A stretch of 64,000 bases of DNA from Alkalimonas mucilaginosa (lineage in GTDB: Bacteria; Pseudomonadota; Gammaproteobacteria; Enterobacterales; Alteromonadaceae): NCBI RefSeq assembly GCF_036327005.1, contig NZ_JAUGZK010000001.1:62001-126000 (forward strand), read 5' to 3'. A program made the position numbers and the translations under genes. Below the pieces are notes generated by a model, which did no database searches, had not been told where the DNA came from, and worked only from the letters and a program-made list of their open reading frames with translations. Of the stretch, positions 1 through 7,764 are shown in pieces (the stretch's first letter is position 1; each line of letters starts with the position of its first letter).

Positions 1-1086
1 AACATCATCTGGGTGCAGTAAATCCAGCCAGGTCGCTGTCAGGTTCTCCTGTCCCGATTGATCATAATTCTGTCGTTTCCGGCCGAGCATACTGAAGTAT
101 TCCTGGCTGCATTTTAAGAAGTGACGGTTATGGTCGTACTCCCAGCCCCCGGTATTGGATGCCTGAATAAAAGAGCGATAGCGCTGCAGGGTTTGTTGTA
201 GCTCACTGGTTTTCTCTGCAACCTGCTGGCTTAGCAACAGGTGCTGACGTCTGAGTTGCAAATAAAGCAGGGTGAAGCTATACAGCAGCAGACTCGACAG
301 CAAACCAAATAACAATTCAAGCCAAAAAGGAAGCCGCTCCTGCCAACTGGGCTGATAGGAAATCGCCAGTTGCCAGGAGGTATCAGGCATGGCAATGGAG
401 AATTGTTGCTGAGGGGTGGTTAGGTTCTGATGTTGTCGAATAGTCTTTTGTGGCTGCTCTGTACCATTACGCCACAAATGATAATGGATCCTGCGGTCTG
501 CAAAGTAATCCTGATGCAAGTTGTCCAGTATTGGATCAAGTAACAGAGTGACATTGATAAAGCCCCAAAAAGCATCCTTGCCGCCATCAAAGAGCGGCAA
601 GCGAGCTACCACGCCATGCCCGCCTTGCAGCAAAGCAAAGGGGCCGTTCACTTGAAGGTTTCCTGCAGCTCTGGCCTGTACTGCTTCCCGGCTTTGTTCT
701 GGGTGTGCAAACATATCAAAACCAAGCAAAGCTTCATTTGTCTCCGGCGGATATACCTGCCGAATAATACCATCGGGTGCCAATGAGATGGCTAGGATAT
801 CCGGGTAATAATTTAGCAATTGGCTGGCGTAGGCGGTAAAGTCAACCTGGTTGGATTGGTTGATACCTGCGGCAATGGCGTAAGCTGCGGTGATATTGCG
901 TTCAAAGCGCAGCTGTAATTGATTGATAAACGACTGAGCCATCTGAGCACTGGTTAGTTGCTGCCGGCTGGTGCGTTGAGCATCCAGGTACCAGACAAAG
1001 GCAGCATTGAGCAACAAAGTTACAACTAAAATGGCAAGAGCAGCTGGGTGGTACTTCAACTGGGATAAGGTACGCAATGTATTCAT
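1..1086 (-). CDS. CHASE/PAS sensory protein, C-terminus beyond window
   Basis: This is the N-terminal 362 codons of a membrane sensor; the gene runs off the left edge. An ATG at 1086 opens a frame with no stop to base 1. The protein has a membrane segment at about residues 14-31, then an extracytoplasmic CHASE-type domain (about 60-200; the stretches around FTAYASQLLNYYPDILAISLAP and NEALLGFD fit the family). A second membrane segment lies at about 262-282, followed by a short coiled coil and the start of a PAS fold (WEYD...LHPDD). The output domain is outside the window; GGDEF/EAL or histidine kinase are both possible. The ligand cannot be told from the sequence. Confidence 0.8.
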   Translation of the reverse strand, partial: MNTLRTLSQLKYHPAALAILVVTLLLNAAFVWYLDAQRTSRQQLTSAQMAQSFINQLQLRFERNITAAYAIAAGINQSNQVDFTAYASQLLNYYPDILAISLAPDGIIRQVYPPETNEALLGFDMFAHPEQSREAVQARAAGNLQVNGPFALLQGGHGVVARLPLFDGGKDAFWGFINVTLLLDPILDNLHQDYFADRRIHYHLWRNGTEQPQKTIRQHQNLTTPQQQFSIAMPDTSWQLAISYQPSWQERLPFWLELLFGLLSSLLLYSFTLLYLQLRRQHLLLSQQVAEKTSELQQTLQRYRSFIQASNTGGWEYDHNRHFLKCSQEYFSMLGRKRQNYDQSGQENLTATWLDLLHPDDV

Positions 1087-1260
1087 GGGTCTTTGGTTAG
1101 TCAGTAAGCCGCTGTTGCATCGTGCTTAATGGGAAGCTAGGGCGATCATTATTTTGTATTGTAGACCAATCAAACATTTAATGCTGTAAAAGCCGATCCG
1201 GTTGCAAAGCTGCCGCGTATCACTCAAACTTTATGTTCGCTAATGGTATGGAGTTTTCCG

Positions 1261-1812
1261 ATGAAAGCATCATTTGGGGTAGCAGTTGCTGCCATTGTTT
1301 TTAGTGGTCAACTGCTGGCTAGCCAATGTGGGGCTGTGTTAGGTCATTCGATGCAGCAATTGAATACCCGTGAGAGTGTCGATCTCTGTTCAGAATTCAA
1401 AGGTAAAACATTGCTGGTAGTGAATACTGCCAGTCGTTGTGGTTTTACTCCGCAGTTTGATGCTTTGCAGCAGCTGTATCAAAACTATCGCGAGCAGGGC
1501 TTGGTGGTTTTGGGCTTTCCTTCCAACGACTTTCGGCAGGAACACAGCGATGAAGCCAGAACTGCGGAGGTTTGTTATTTAGATTACGGGGTTGAATTTC
1601 CGATGTTTTCAACCACTCCTGTGCGAGGACGCAACGCGAACCCGGTTTTCCGTGCTTTGATTGATAAAAGCGGGGAGCAACCGTCCTGGAACTTCAACAA
1701 GTATTTGGTGAGTGCCGATGAGCAAACGGTGTTGCACTTTGGCAGTCGGGTTAGTCCCACGGATCCAGCTTTTGTTGCCGAACTGGAAAAGCTATTGGCT
1801 TCGGGGGGCTAA
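1261..1812 (+). CDS. Exported glutathione peroxidase family protein
   Basis: This is a thiol peroxidase of the glutathione peroxidase family, 183 aa, predicted periplasmic. The ATG at 1261 is preferred over the in-frame one at 1243 because GGAG lies 7 bases upstream and it gives a clean signal peptide (about residues 1-20, cleaved near LLA-SQ). The peroxidatic cysteine is in NTASRCGFTPQF; the Gln (FPSNDFRQEH) and Trp-Asn (PSWNFNKYL) of the catalytic tetrad are present. The usual FPCNQF motif reads FPSNDF, so its cysteine is replaced by serine. Glutathione is scarce in the periplasm, so a thioredoxin-like reductant is likelier. It converges on rnhA with a 6-base gap. Confidence 0.9.
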   Translation: MKASFGVAVAAIVFSGQLLASQCGAVLGHSMQQLNTRESVDLCSEFKGKTLLVVNTASRCGFTPQFDALQQLYQNYREQGLVVLGFPSNDFRQEHSDEARTAEVCYLDYGVEFPMFSTTPVRGRNANPVFRALIDKSGEQPSWNFNKYLVSADEQTVLHFGSRVSPTDPAFVAELEKLLASGG

Positions 1813-1818
1813 GTCTAA

Positions 1819-2292
1819 TCACTCCTGGTTGAGTGTAAAACCCTGATCAACCGCGGTAGCGCCGTGCGTTGCCGCTTCACGTGCGAGTTGGTCGCAGCGT
1901 TCATTTTCAGGGTGGCCAGAGTGGCCTTTCACCCAGTGCCAGTTGATCTGATGACGTTGACTGGCGGCATCCAGCCGCTGCCATAAATCCTGGTTTTTCA
2001 CCGGTTTTTTCTGGCTGGTACGCCAGTTGTTGCGTTTCCAGCCTGCCAGCCACTGGGTGATACCCAGCCGTACGTACTGGCTATCGGTGTACAAGTCTAC
2101 CTGGCAGTCTTTTTTTAATGTCTCCAGCGCGATAATAGCCGCCAGAAGCTCCATTCGATTGTTGGTGGTTTGCACAAAGCCGCCGCTTAACTCTTTCTGA
2201 TGTTGTTGGTAGCGCAACACGATACCGTAGCCGCCAGGCCCAGGGTTGCCAAGGCAAGAGCCATCTGTAAAGATGGTAACGTTTTTTTGCAT
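1819..2292 (-). CDS. rnhA: Ribonuclease HI
   Basis: This endonuclease degrades the RNA strand of RNA-DNA hybrids, including R-loops and replication primers. The 157-aa length is normal for the family. All four acidic catalytic residues are visible: Asp in FTDGSCLGNPGPGG, Glu in NRMELLAAI, Asp in YTDSQYV and Asp in NERCDQLAR. The basic protrusion (GWKRNNWRTSQKKPVKN) that grips the hybrid is intact. AGGA sits 8 bases before the start. It is divergent from dnaQ across about 100 bases, as in E. coli, where the two genes have overlapping promoters. Confidence 0.97.
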   Translation of the reverse strand: MQKNVTIFTDGSCLGNPGPGGYGIVLRYQQHQKELSGGFVQTTNNRMELLAAIIALETLKKDCQVDLYTDSQYVRLGITQWLAGWKRNNWRTSQKKPVKNQDLWQRLDAASQRHQINWHWVKGHSGHPENERCDQLAREAATHGATAVDQGFTLNQE

Positions 2293-2393
2293 ACAGATGT
2301 CCTACGAAATAAGTTGGCTGAGCAGGCAAGTAGCGCAGAGCAGTGGCTTCCTTGTTATAATTTACCGTAAAAGCGATGGCAGCGGAACCAAAG

Positions 2394-3104
2394 ATGGCAA
2401 AACGTCAGATAATACTTGATACAGAAACAACCGGCATCAACCCGAAAGAAGGGCACCGAATCATTGAGATTGGCTGTGTCGAGCTGATTAACCGGCGTTT
2501 TACCGGCAACAATTACCATGTATATATTAACCCTGAGCGTGAGATTGAAGCCGAAGCCATCGCAGTACACGGTATCACCAATGAACGCTTGATGCATGAA
2601 CCGAAGTTTCGCGACATTGCACAGGATTTCTACCAGTACATTCAGGGGGCTGAGTTGGTTATTCACAATGCAGCCTTCGATGTTGGTTTTATTGACCATG
2701 AATTCAGCATGTTACGGCCAAGCTTGCCTGCAGTTGCTGGTTACTGCGCTATTTTGGATACGTTGAAGCTGGCGCGGGATTTACACCCTGGCCAGAAAAA
2801 TAATCTGGATGCACTTTGTCGGCGTTACGATATCAACAACAGCCACCGTACCTTGCACGGCGCTTTGTTGGATGCGGAAATTCTGGCCGATGTCTATTTG
2901 CGGATGACGGGCGGTCAGGTCAGCCTTAACTTATCCGCCGATCGGCAGCAGGATCAATCGACAAATCTTAATCAACCTGTTCAGATCCGCCGTAATGGTG
3001 CACTGAAAGTCATTCCTGCCAGCGCCGAGGAGCTGCAGGCACATCAGGAGCGTCTACAAGTGATTGCTAAAAAATCAGGAGCCTTGTTATGGCCAGAGGC
3101 ATGA
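2394..3104 (+). CDS. dnaQ: DNA polymerase III epsilon subunit (proofreading exonuclease)
   Basis: This is the 3'-5' proofreading exonuclease of the replicase core, 236 aa. DEDDh residues are visible in ILDTETTG (Exo I), HNAAFDVGF (Exo II) and HGALLDAEILADVY (Exo III). The N-terminal catalytic domain (about 1-175) is followed by a polymerase-binding tail. A longer start at 2376 is possible, but a TATAAT at 2356-2361 would put the transcript start near 2368, leaving almost no leader for that start. The ATG at 2394 has GGAA about 7 bases upstream. Its end overlaps the next gene by 16 bases. Confidence 0.96.
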   Translation: MAKRQIILDTETTGINPKEGHRIIEIGCVELINRRFTGNNYHVYINPEREIEAEAIAVHGITNERLMHEPKFRDIAQDFYQYIQGAELVIHNAAFDVGFIDHEFSMLRPSLPAVAGYCAILDTLKLARDLHPGQKNNLDALCRRYDINNSHRTLHGALLDAEILADVYLRMTGGQVSLNLSADRQQDQSTNLNQPVQIRRNGALKVIPASAEELQAHQERLQVIAKKSGALLWPEA

Positions 3105-4522
3105 TCTGTGCAGTGCTATTCACGCTTTTTATGGTATCGCTAAATGCAGAGCCAGAGCCTGATATTGAGCAATTGGAGCTGATGGAGCTGACATTGCCAC
3201 AAGTGGTAGCAGAGGCTCTCCCTGATGTTGGTTTTGAAATGCTGCAGCAATTACCAACCCGCAATCAAATCGCCATGTTTGATAATCGTTTTCGCATTGA
3301 CAATGATGTCGACGAAATTACCTTATTGATGTTCCGTCGACCAGGATCGCCTGCGGTTATTCTGGTGCGTCCTGATGGCAGTAAGATCAATCTGCACAAT
3401 GCAGAAGCACAGAATGTAGAGTGGCATGCCAGCCGTAACTACGACTTGATCCATATCCCAAAGCCAATGGCCGGTCCCTGGCAAGCATTGGGGCGCATTT
3501 TGCCGGAAAGTCGCATTATGGTGTTAAGTGATATTATTCTGGATGTCGATCCCTTGCCCGAGCATCTGATGAGTGGTGAAACCCTCAAGGTGACGGCTCG
3601 GTTACAAAATGCCGGAGAACCGATTAATGCCAGGGATTTTCGGGAGATTCTGACACTGGAAGTGATTTTTATTAGCACCAATAATCCGGATTACGATAAT
3701 TTTGGCCGGGGTATTATCCAGGTTGCCCAATTTAGGGATGATGGGCGGGGTCTGGATGAGCGCGCCCGTGATGGTGTTTTTACCGGTGAATTCCAGCTGA
3801 ATTTTGCGGCTGGTGAATGGGTTCCTAAGTATCTGGTGAAAACACCGCTGTACACCCGGGAAGTGGAACAAGCGGCAGTGTTAATTCATCCAATACCGGT
3901 GAAGCCTGAATTGATAAAAGCAGAGCATACCGAAGATTCTCATCAATTGAACTTTGTGGTAGTGGATCCTGAAGTCAAAGCTCGTTCGTTGATTTTGCAA
4001 GGTCGGATACGTTATCCCGATGGGGATACCGAAACCTTTAGTTTGCAACGGCCTGAACAGGGGGGGCACCGCCTGCAGCTAGAACATCGTGGCTATGGTA
4101 GTTATATGGTTGAAGCCGAGGCCTTTGGCGAGCTGGCAAATGGGCGTGAATTTATGCTGGCATTACCGAATGTCGATTTCTCTGTCAATCTGGAGACCTT
4201 TTTAGCACCAGAGTTGGAGCGTTTACCTGAGGAGATATTGGCCGAAGAAGCTGCCAGATTGCAACAGCAGCAAAAACAGACATTCCCGTGGGGTTGGGTT
4301 ATCACCGTGAATGTTTTGATTTTGGCGGTTGGGGGAGTATTTATCTTTTTTATGCTGACCGGAAAATCCTGGCGTGATTTGATGCCGTCGAAATTAAAGA
4401 AAACGACTGCGGCCTCAAAGAGTAAAGAAAACACCCAAGGCAGCGAAGGGAAAAGTGAGGGCCCAGCGGCAAAAAAAGCCGATTTGGATGATATTCTCGA
4501 CTTATCGCTACCGGATGATTAA
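3089..4522 (+). CDS. TIGR03503-type membrane-anchored protein of unknown function
   Basis: This 477-aa protein resembles the TIGR03503 family of conserved hypothetical proteins in marine Gammaproteobacteria; no biochemical role is known to me. It has a signal peptide (about 1-20, ending near LNA-EPEP), a large periplasmic part rich in beta strands, one membrane segment at about 395-418 (WGWVITVNVLILAVGG), and a short Lys/Ser-rich cytoplasmic tail ending in an acidic DDILDLSLPDD. The middle (RDDGRGLDERARDGVFTGEF) looks like an Ig-like fold. The start overlaps dnaQ and has CAGGAG upstream, so it is probably translationally coupled to it. Confidence 0.75.
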   Translation: MARGMICAVLFTLFMVSLNAEPEPDIEQLELMELTLPQVVAEALPDVGFEMLQQLPTRNQIAMFDNRFRIDNDVDEITLLMFRRPGSPAVILVRPDGSKINLHNAEAQNVEWHASRNYDLIHIPKPMAGPWQALGRILPESRIMVLSDIILDVDPLPEHLMSGETLKVTARLQNAGEPINARDFREILTLEVIFISTNNPDYDNFGRGIIQVAQFRDDGRGLDERARDGVFTGEFQLNFAAGEWVPKYLVKTPLYTREVEQAAVLIHPIPVKPELIKAEHTEDSHQLNFVVVDPEVKARSLILQGRIRYPDGDTETFSLQRPEQGGHRLQLEHRGYGSYMVEAEAFGELANGREFMLALPNVDFSVNLETFLAPELERLPEEILAEEAARLQQQQKQTFPWGWVITVNVLILAVGGVFIFFMLTGKSWRDLMPSKLKKTTAASKSKENTQGSEGKSEGPAAKKADLDDILDLSLPDD

Positions 4523-4550
4523 GCTTTGCGCAATTGCGGCCAAAAAGGAG

Positions 4551-4579
4551 TTGACGCAGAAAACCCGAACCCTTATCAT
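4551..4579 (+). promoter_or_regulatory. Sigma-70 promoter of the tRNA-Asp operon
   Basis: TTGACG (4551-4556), a 17-base spacer, then TATCAT (4574-4579), about 50 bases before the first tRNA. It is followed by the GC-rich stretch TCCCGCCGCAC, a discriminator type known from stringently controlled stable-RNA promoters. The control is inferred. Confidence 0.8.
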
Positions 4580-4629
4580 TCCCGCCGCACTGCAACATCC
4601 CTGACATGATGTGAAGTGCACCTTGGTTT

Positions 4630-4706
4630 GGAGCGGTAGTTCAGTTGGTTAGAATACCGGCCTGTCACGCCGGGGGTCGCGGGTTCGAGCCCCGTCCGCT
4701 CCGCCA
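4630..4706 (+). tRNA. tRNA-Asp (GTC), copy 1
   Basis: A 77-base cloverleaf with encoded CCA. The acceptor stem GGAGCGG/CCGCTCC, D-stem GTTC/GAAT, anticodon loop CTGTCAC (anticodon GTC) and T-arm GCGGGTTCGAGCCCCGT are all intact. It is the first of five tandem copies that share one strong upstream promoter. Confidence 0.97.
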
Positions 4707-4729
4707 AACCTTTTGCAGCATCCGATAGC

Positions 4730-4806
4730 GGAGCGGTAGTTCAGTTGGTTAGAATACCGGCCTGTCACGCCGGGGGTCGCGGGTTCGAGCCCCGTCCGCT
4801 CCGCCA
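4730..4806 (+). tRNA. tRNA-Asp (GTC), copy 2
   Basis: Identical over its 77 bases to copy 1, with a 23-base spacer after it. CCA is encoded and the anticodon is GTC. Confidence 0.97.
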
Positions 4807-4848
4807 CTATCGGACCCTTGCAAAACATTAGTTGGTGTATACCGCTGC

Positions 4849-4925
4849 GGAGCGGTAGTTCAGTTGGTTAGAATACCGGCCTGTCACGCCGGGGGTCGCG
4901 GGTTCGAGCCCCGTCCGCTCCGCCA
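4849..4925 (+). tRNA. tRNA-Asp (GTC), copy 3
   Basis: Identical over its 77 bases to copies 1 and 2, with CCA encoded and anticodon GTC. The spacer after it carries ATCGCTTTTCGC, a string shared in similar form with the spacer before copy 5, which suggests growth of the array by tandem duplication. Confidence 0.97.
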
Positions 4926-4974
4926 TTTCTTTGTACATCACACTAGTTGGCTTTGATGCCAGATCGCTTTTCGC

Positions 4975-5051
4975 GGAGCGGTAGTTCAGTTGGTTAGAAT
5001 ACCGGCCTGTCACGCCGGGGGTCGCGGGTTCGAGCCCCGTCCGCTCCGCCA
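4975..5051 (+). tRNA. tRNA-Asp (GTC), copy 4
   Basis: Identical 77-base copy with CCA encoded and anticodon GTC. The bases after it (CTTCTTTACACCCCTTTAAT) are nearly repeated after copy 5, so the last two repeat units probably arose from a single duplicated block. Confidence 0.97.
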
Positions 5052-5106
5052 CTTCTTTACACCCCTTTAATTTCCAGCTTATGGCCAAATCGCTTTCGCT
5101 TTTCGC

Positions 5107-5197
5107 GGAGCGGTAGTTCAGTTGGTTAGCTTTTTGCTACGAACTTAGCGGCCTGTCACGCCGGGGGTCGCGGGTTCGAGCCCCGTCCGCTCCGCCA
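5107..5197 (+). tRNA. Variant tRNA-Asp (GTC) with enlarged D-loop, copy 5
   Basis: A 91-base version of the same gene. It is identical to the other copies except that six bases (AATACC) after the D-loop are replaced by twenty, a net gain of 14. The new bases allow a D-stem GTTC/GAAC closing a 21-base loop that itself contains a TAGC-TTTTT-GCTA hairpin. The anticodon stem becomes GCGGC/GCCGG with the outer pair mismatched. Acceptor and T arms, anticodon and CCA are unchanged. It may be a decayed pseudo-tRNA, or a transcript that still folds; the sequence alone does not decide. Confidence 0.7.
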
Positions 5198-5260
5198 CTT
5201 CTGTTACACCCTTTAATTTTGACTTTAAATCGCTTTGAGTAAGCTCGTGAAGGGGAGACA

Positions 5261-5281
5261 GGTACCAAGATTGATGGTACC
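5261..5281. repeat. Perfect 7-bp inverted repeat after the tRNA array
   Basis: GGTACCA (5261-5267) and TGGTACC (5275-5281) around a 7-base loop, between the tRNA array and the convergent RIO kinase gene. Neither strand has a U-run after it, so it is not a classical intrinsic terminator, though it could form the 3' hairpin of either transcript. Confidence 0.5.
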
Positions 5282-5293
5282 GGTTATAATCAA

Positions 5294-6151
5294 TTAATCC
5301 TGTTCTTTTGCCGACAGTTGCCGGGCTTTTCGTTCTTGCATTTCTTCGAATACGGCATTGATCTCATCCAGCACGCCAGCCACATCTGCTGCTTGCTCAA
5401 CTTCATCAAACACTCCGGTTAGCTCGGTATCGGGGTTCAGATTGCCGGCTTCAAACAAAGCCCAGATTTCTTTAGCATACTGGGTGTTTGCAAGTTCAGG
5501 CGCAAACTGCGCATAGTACTGAGTGATGTTGTTAACATCACGCGCTAGCATCCATTGGGCATTGTTATTGGCGGCGGCATCCACCACCTGGGGCAGATCG
5601 ATAATGACCGGGCCTTCTGGCGCTTGCAGCACATTAAATTCAGACAAGTCACCATGCACCAAACCGACGGACAGCATCCGCAGGATGTCTTGCATCATGC
5701 TTTTATGATCACGCCGTGCTTGCTCGGCGCTTAGCTCAATATCATTTAAGCGCGGCGCAACATCACCGTCTTCATCCAGAATCAACTCCATCAGCAAAAT
5801 ACCATCAAAACAGCCGTAGGGGGTAGGTACGCGCACTCCTGCATCTGACAGCTTGTACAAAGCGTCTACCTCGGCATGTTGCCAGCTTTCTTCGGCTTGC
5901 TTGCGGCCAAACCCTGAGCCTTTTTCCATGGCCCGGGCCCGTCTGGAGCTTCGGACTTTACGGCCTTCCTGGTATTGCACCGCTTTTTTAAAACTGCGCT
6001 GGCTGGCTTCCTTATAGACTTTTGCACAGCGCAGCCTGTGACCGCAGCGAACTATGTACACTGCGGCTTCTTTACCGCTCATCAGCGGCCTTACTACTTC
6101 ATCAACCAGACCTTCATCGATCAGGGGTTGAATGCGTTTTGGTGTTTTCAT
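5294..6151 (-). CDS. RIO1-family serine/threonine protein kinase
   Basis: This is an atypical protein kinase of the RIO family, 285 aa. The ATP-contacting segment (SGKEAAVYIVRCG...CAKVYKE) lies at about 26-50, the catalytic loop LVHGDLSEFNVL at about 180 and the metal-binding IIDLPQ at about 195, all intact. The C-terminus is acidic and helical. In archaea and eukaryotes RIO kinases act in small-subunit ribosome maturation; the substrate of bacterial members is poorly known. Its ATG overlaps the stop of the YfcC-type permease by 4 bases (ATGA), so the two are probably translated together. Confidence 0.88.
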   Translation of the reverse strand: MKTPKRIQPLIDEGLVDEVVRPLMSGKEAAVYIVRCGHRLRCAKVYKEASQRSFKKAVQYQEGRKVRSSRRARAMEKGSGFGRKQAEESWQHAEVDALYKLSDAGVRVPTPYGCFDGILLMELILDEDGDVAPRLNDIELSAEQARRDHKSMMQDILRMLSVGLVHGDLSEFNVLQAPEGPVIIDLPQVVDAAANNNAQWMLARDVNNITQYYAQFAPELANTQYAKEIWALFEAGNLNPDTELTGVFDEVEQAADVAGVLDEINAVFEEMQERKARQLSAKEQD

Positions 6152-7599
6152 TCAGAACCTGAGGTAAGGGCAGTGACTGCTTCCACCGGTGCAAGTACAA
6201 CTTCAGGTTGTACATCGGCGCCATAACCGAAGACCACCGCCAGCATTAGTACTACAGTCGCTGCAGCCATTAACTTTAACAACAGTGGCATGCAGAACTT
6301 GAACCAGCGATCATAAGGCACCCCGGCAATACCAATAATGCCCATCAAAACCGCATTGGTGGGGACGATCATATTGGAAAAACCATCACCAAACTGATAG
6401 GCAAGCACTGCCACCTGGCGCGGTACGCCCACTAAATCGCTTAAAGGTGCCATCAGCGGCATGGTCACAAAGGCCTGGCCGCTGCCAGAGGGCACAAACA
6501 GGTTTAAAATGGTTTGAATCACCAACATACCAAAAGCAGAAATGGTAGCCGGCACATGCGACAGTGGAAGCGACAGCCCATGCACGATGCTATGCAGGAT
6601 CTGGCCATCTTCTAATATCAGCGCGATACCCCGGGCAATACCAATCAGTACGGCGGTGGTGGTTAAATCTTTGACCCCTTCAATAAAGCTATCGGAGGCT
6701 TCGTCAAAGCTTAGCCGGCCAATCAGGGTGGTCAGCAGACCCCAGCCGACAAAACAAGCACCCAGTTCATACAGATACCAGCCGTGCTGGGAAATACCAT
6801 AAATCGCAATGCCAATAGTTACCAGGAAAGTTGCCAGGATCAGTTGATGCCGCTTGTTCAGGCTGGGGTAGTTCTTGTTGCTGATATCACCAACCGGGCA
6901 GGGCAAGTCGGCCACCATGGAAGCGTTTGGGTCGGCAATGACTTTCTGAGCGTATCGCCAGACATGATGGAAGGCAATAATACAAAATGGCAGGATCAGC
7001 GCCAGGCGTAGCCACATACCGGAATAAGGTGGTACTTCGGCAATACCCTGAGCAATCAGCACGGTAAAGGGGTTAAAAGCAGACACCCCATAGCCGACAC
7101 CATAGCCTGCTACAGTCATACCGACCGCGGTCATGCTATCGAGCCGCATCGCTTTGCACAGTGCCACTAAAATCAGTACAAAGGGAATGTACTCACCGGC
7201 AGTGCCGATGGCGCCAGATGCCAGTGAGAAAAAGAAGATTACCATAAAAATCAATTTATGCGGTGCGTCACTGTGCTTTTCCAGCAAACGACCAATCAAC
7301 GCATCGACAGTACCAGTTTTTCGGGCGATAGCCAGTACGCCACCAACGATGAATACAAAGAAAATAATATCCTGGGCAGCGGCAAAGGCGCGGGGTACTG
7401 CAGTCAGCAGTTGCCAGGGGGTAAGTAAGCCACGTTCTTCAGCAAGGGTATAAGTACCGGGGATGACTACCGTGCGGCCGGTATCAGTCAGGGCCGTTTC
7501 AAAAAAACCTTGCGGCACGATCCAGGTGGCAATCATTGCCACTATCATCATGCTAAACAGTAAGGTGAGGGTATGGGGTACCTTGAATGCTTTCTTCAT
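6148..7599 (-). CDS. YfcC/DcuC-type membrane transporter
   Basis: This 483-aa inner-membrane protein has about 12 hydrophobic segments and the features of the YfcC branch of the C4-dicarboxylate (DcuC-like) carriers: an N-terminal PHTLTLLFSMM, the conserved VPSGSGQAFVTMPLMAPLSD near residue 390, and VPTNAVLMGIIG near 425. YfcC members are annotated as basic amino acid, peptide or dicarboxylate permeases, and the substrate is not evident here. It is followed directly by the RIO kinase gene with a 4-base overlap. A second member of the same family lies at 19845-21335. Confidence 0.85.
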   Translation of the reverse strand: MKKAFKVPHTLTLLFSMMIVAMIATWIVPQGFFETALTDTGRTVVIPGTYTLAEERGLLTPWQLLTAVPRAFAAAQDIIFFVFIVGGVLAIARKTGTVDALIGRLLEKHSDAPHKLIFMVIFFFSLASGAIGTAGEYIPFVLILVALCKAMRLDSMTAVGMTVAGYGVGYGVSAFNPFTVLIAQGIAEVPPYSGMWLRLALILPFCIIAFHHVWRYAQKVIADPNASMVADLPCPVGDISNKNYPSLNKRHQLILATFLVTIGIAIYGISQHGWYLYELGACFVGWGLLTTLIGRLSFDEASDSFIEGVKDLTTTAVLIGIARGIALILEDGQILHSIVHGLSLPLSHVPATISAFGMLVIQTILNLFVPSGSGQAFVTMPLMAPLSDLVGVPRQVAVLAYQFGDGFSNMIVPTNAVLMGIIGIAGVPYDRWFKFCMPLLLKLMAAATVVLMLAVVFGYGADVQPEVVLAPVEAVTALTSGSE

Positions 7600-7764
7600 G
7601 GAAAGACCTTTTTCGTTATGGTTGTGAATACAAACCCGCCAAGTCTACCTGATGCGCTAAAGGCAACCAAGGGCTTGTTGGCTTTTTGTTGTGCTTTGAC
7701 AAGCTTGCACAGCAAGGCTGCTTTGGATAGGCTTAGCGCCTTGTAATATCAGCCGGATGCTGTT

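Noticed and set aside
4828..5088. Open frame on the minus strand giving a repeated GLEPATPGVTGRYSNQLNYRS-type peptide
   Set aside because: It is the antisense reading of tRNA-Asp copies, a well-known false gene; it has no ribosome binding site and follows the tRNA repeats exactly.
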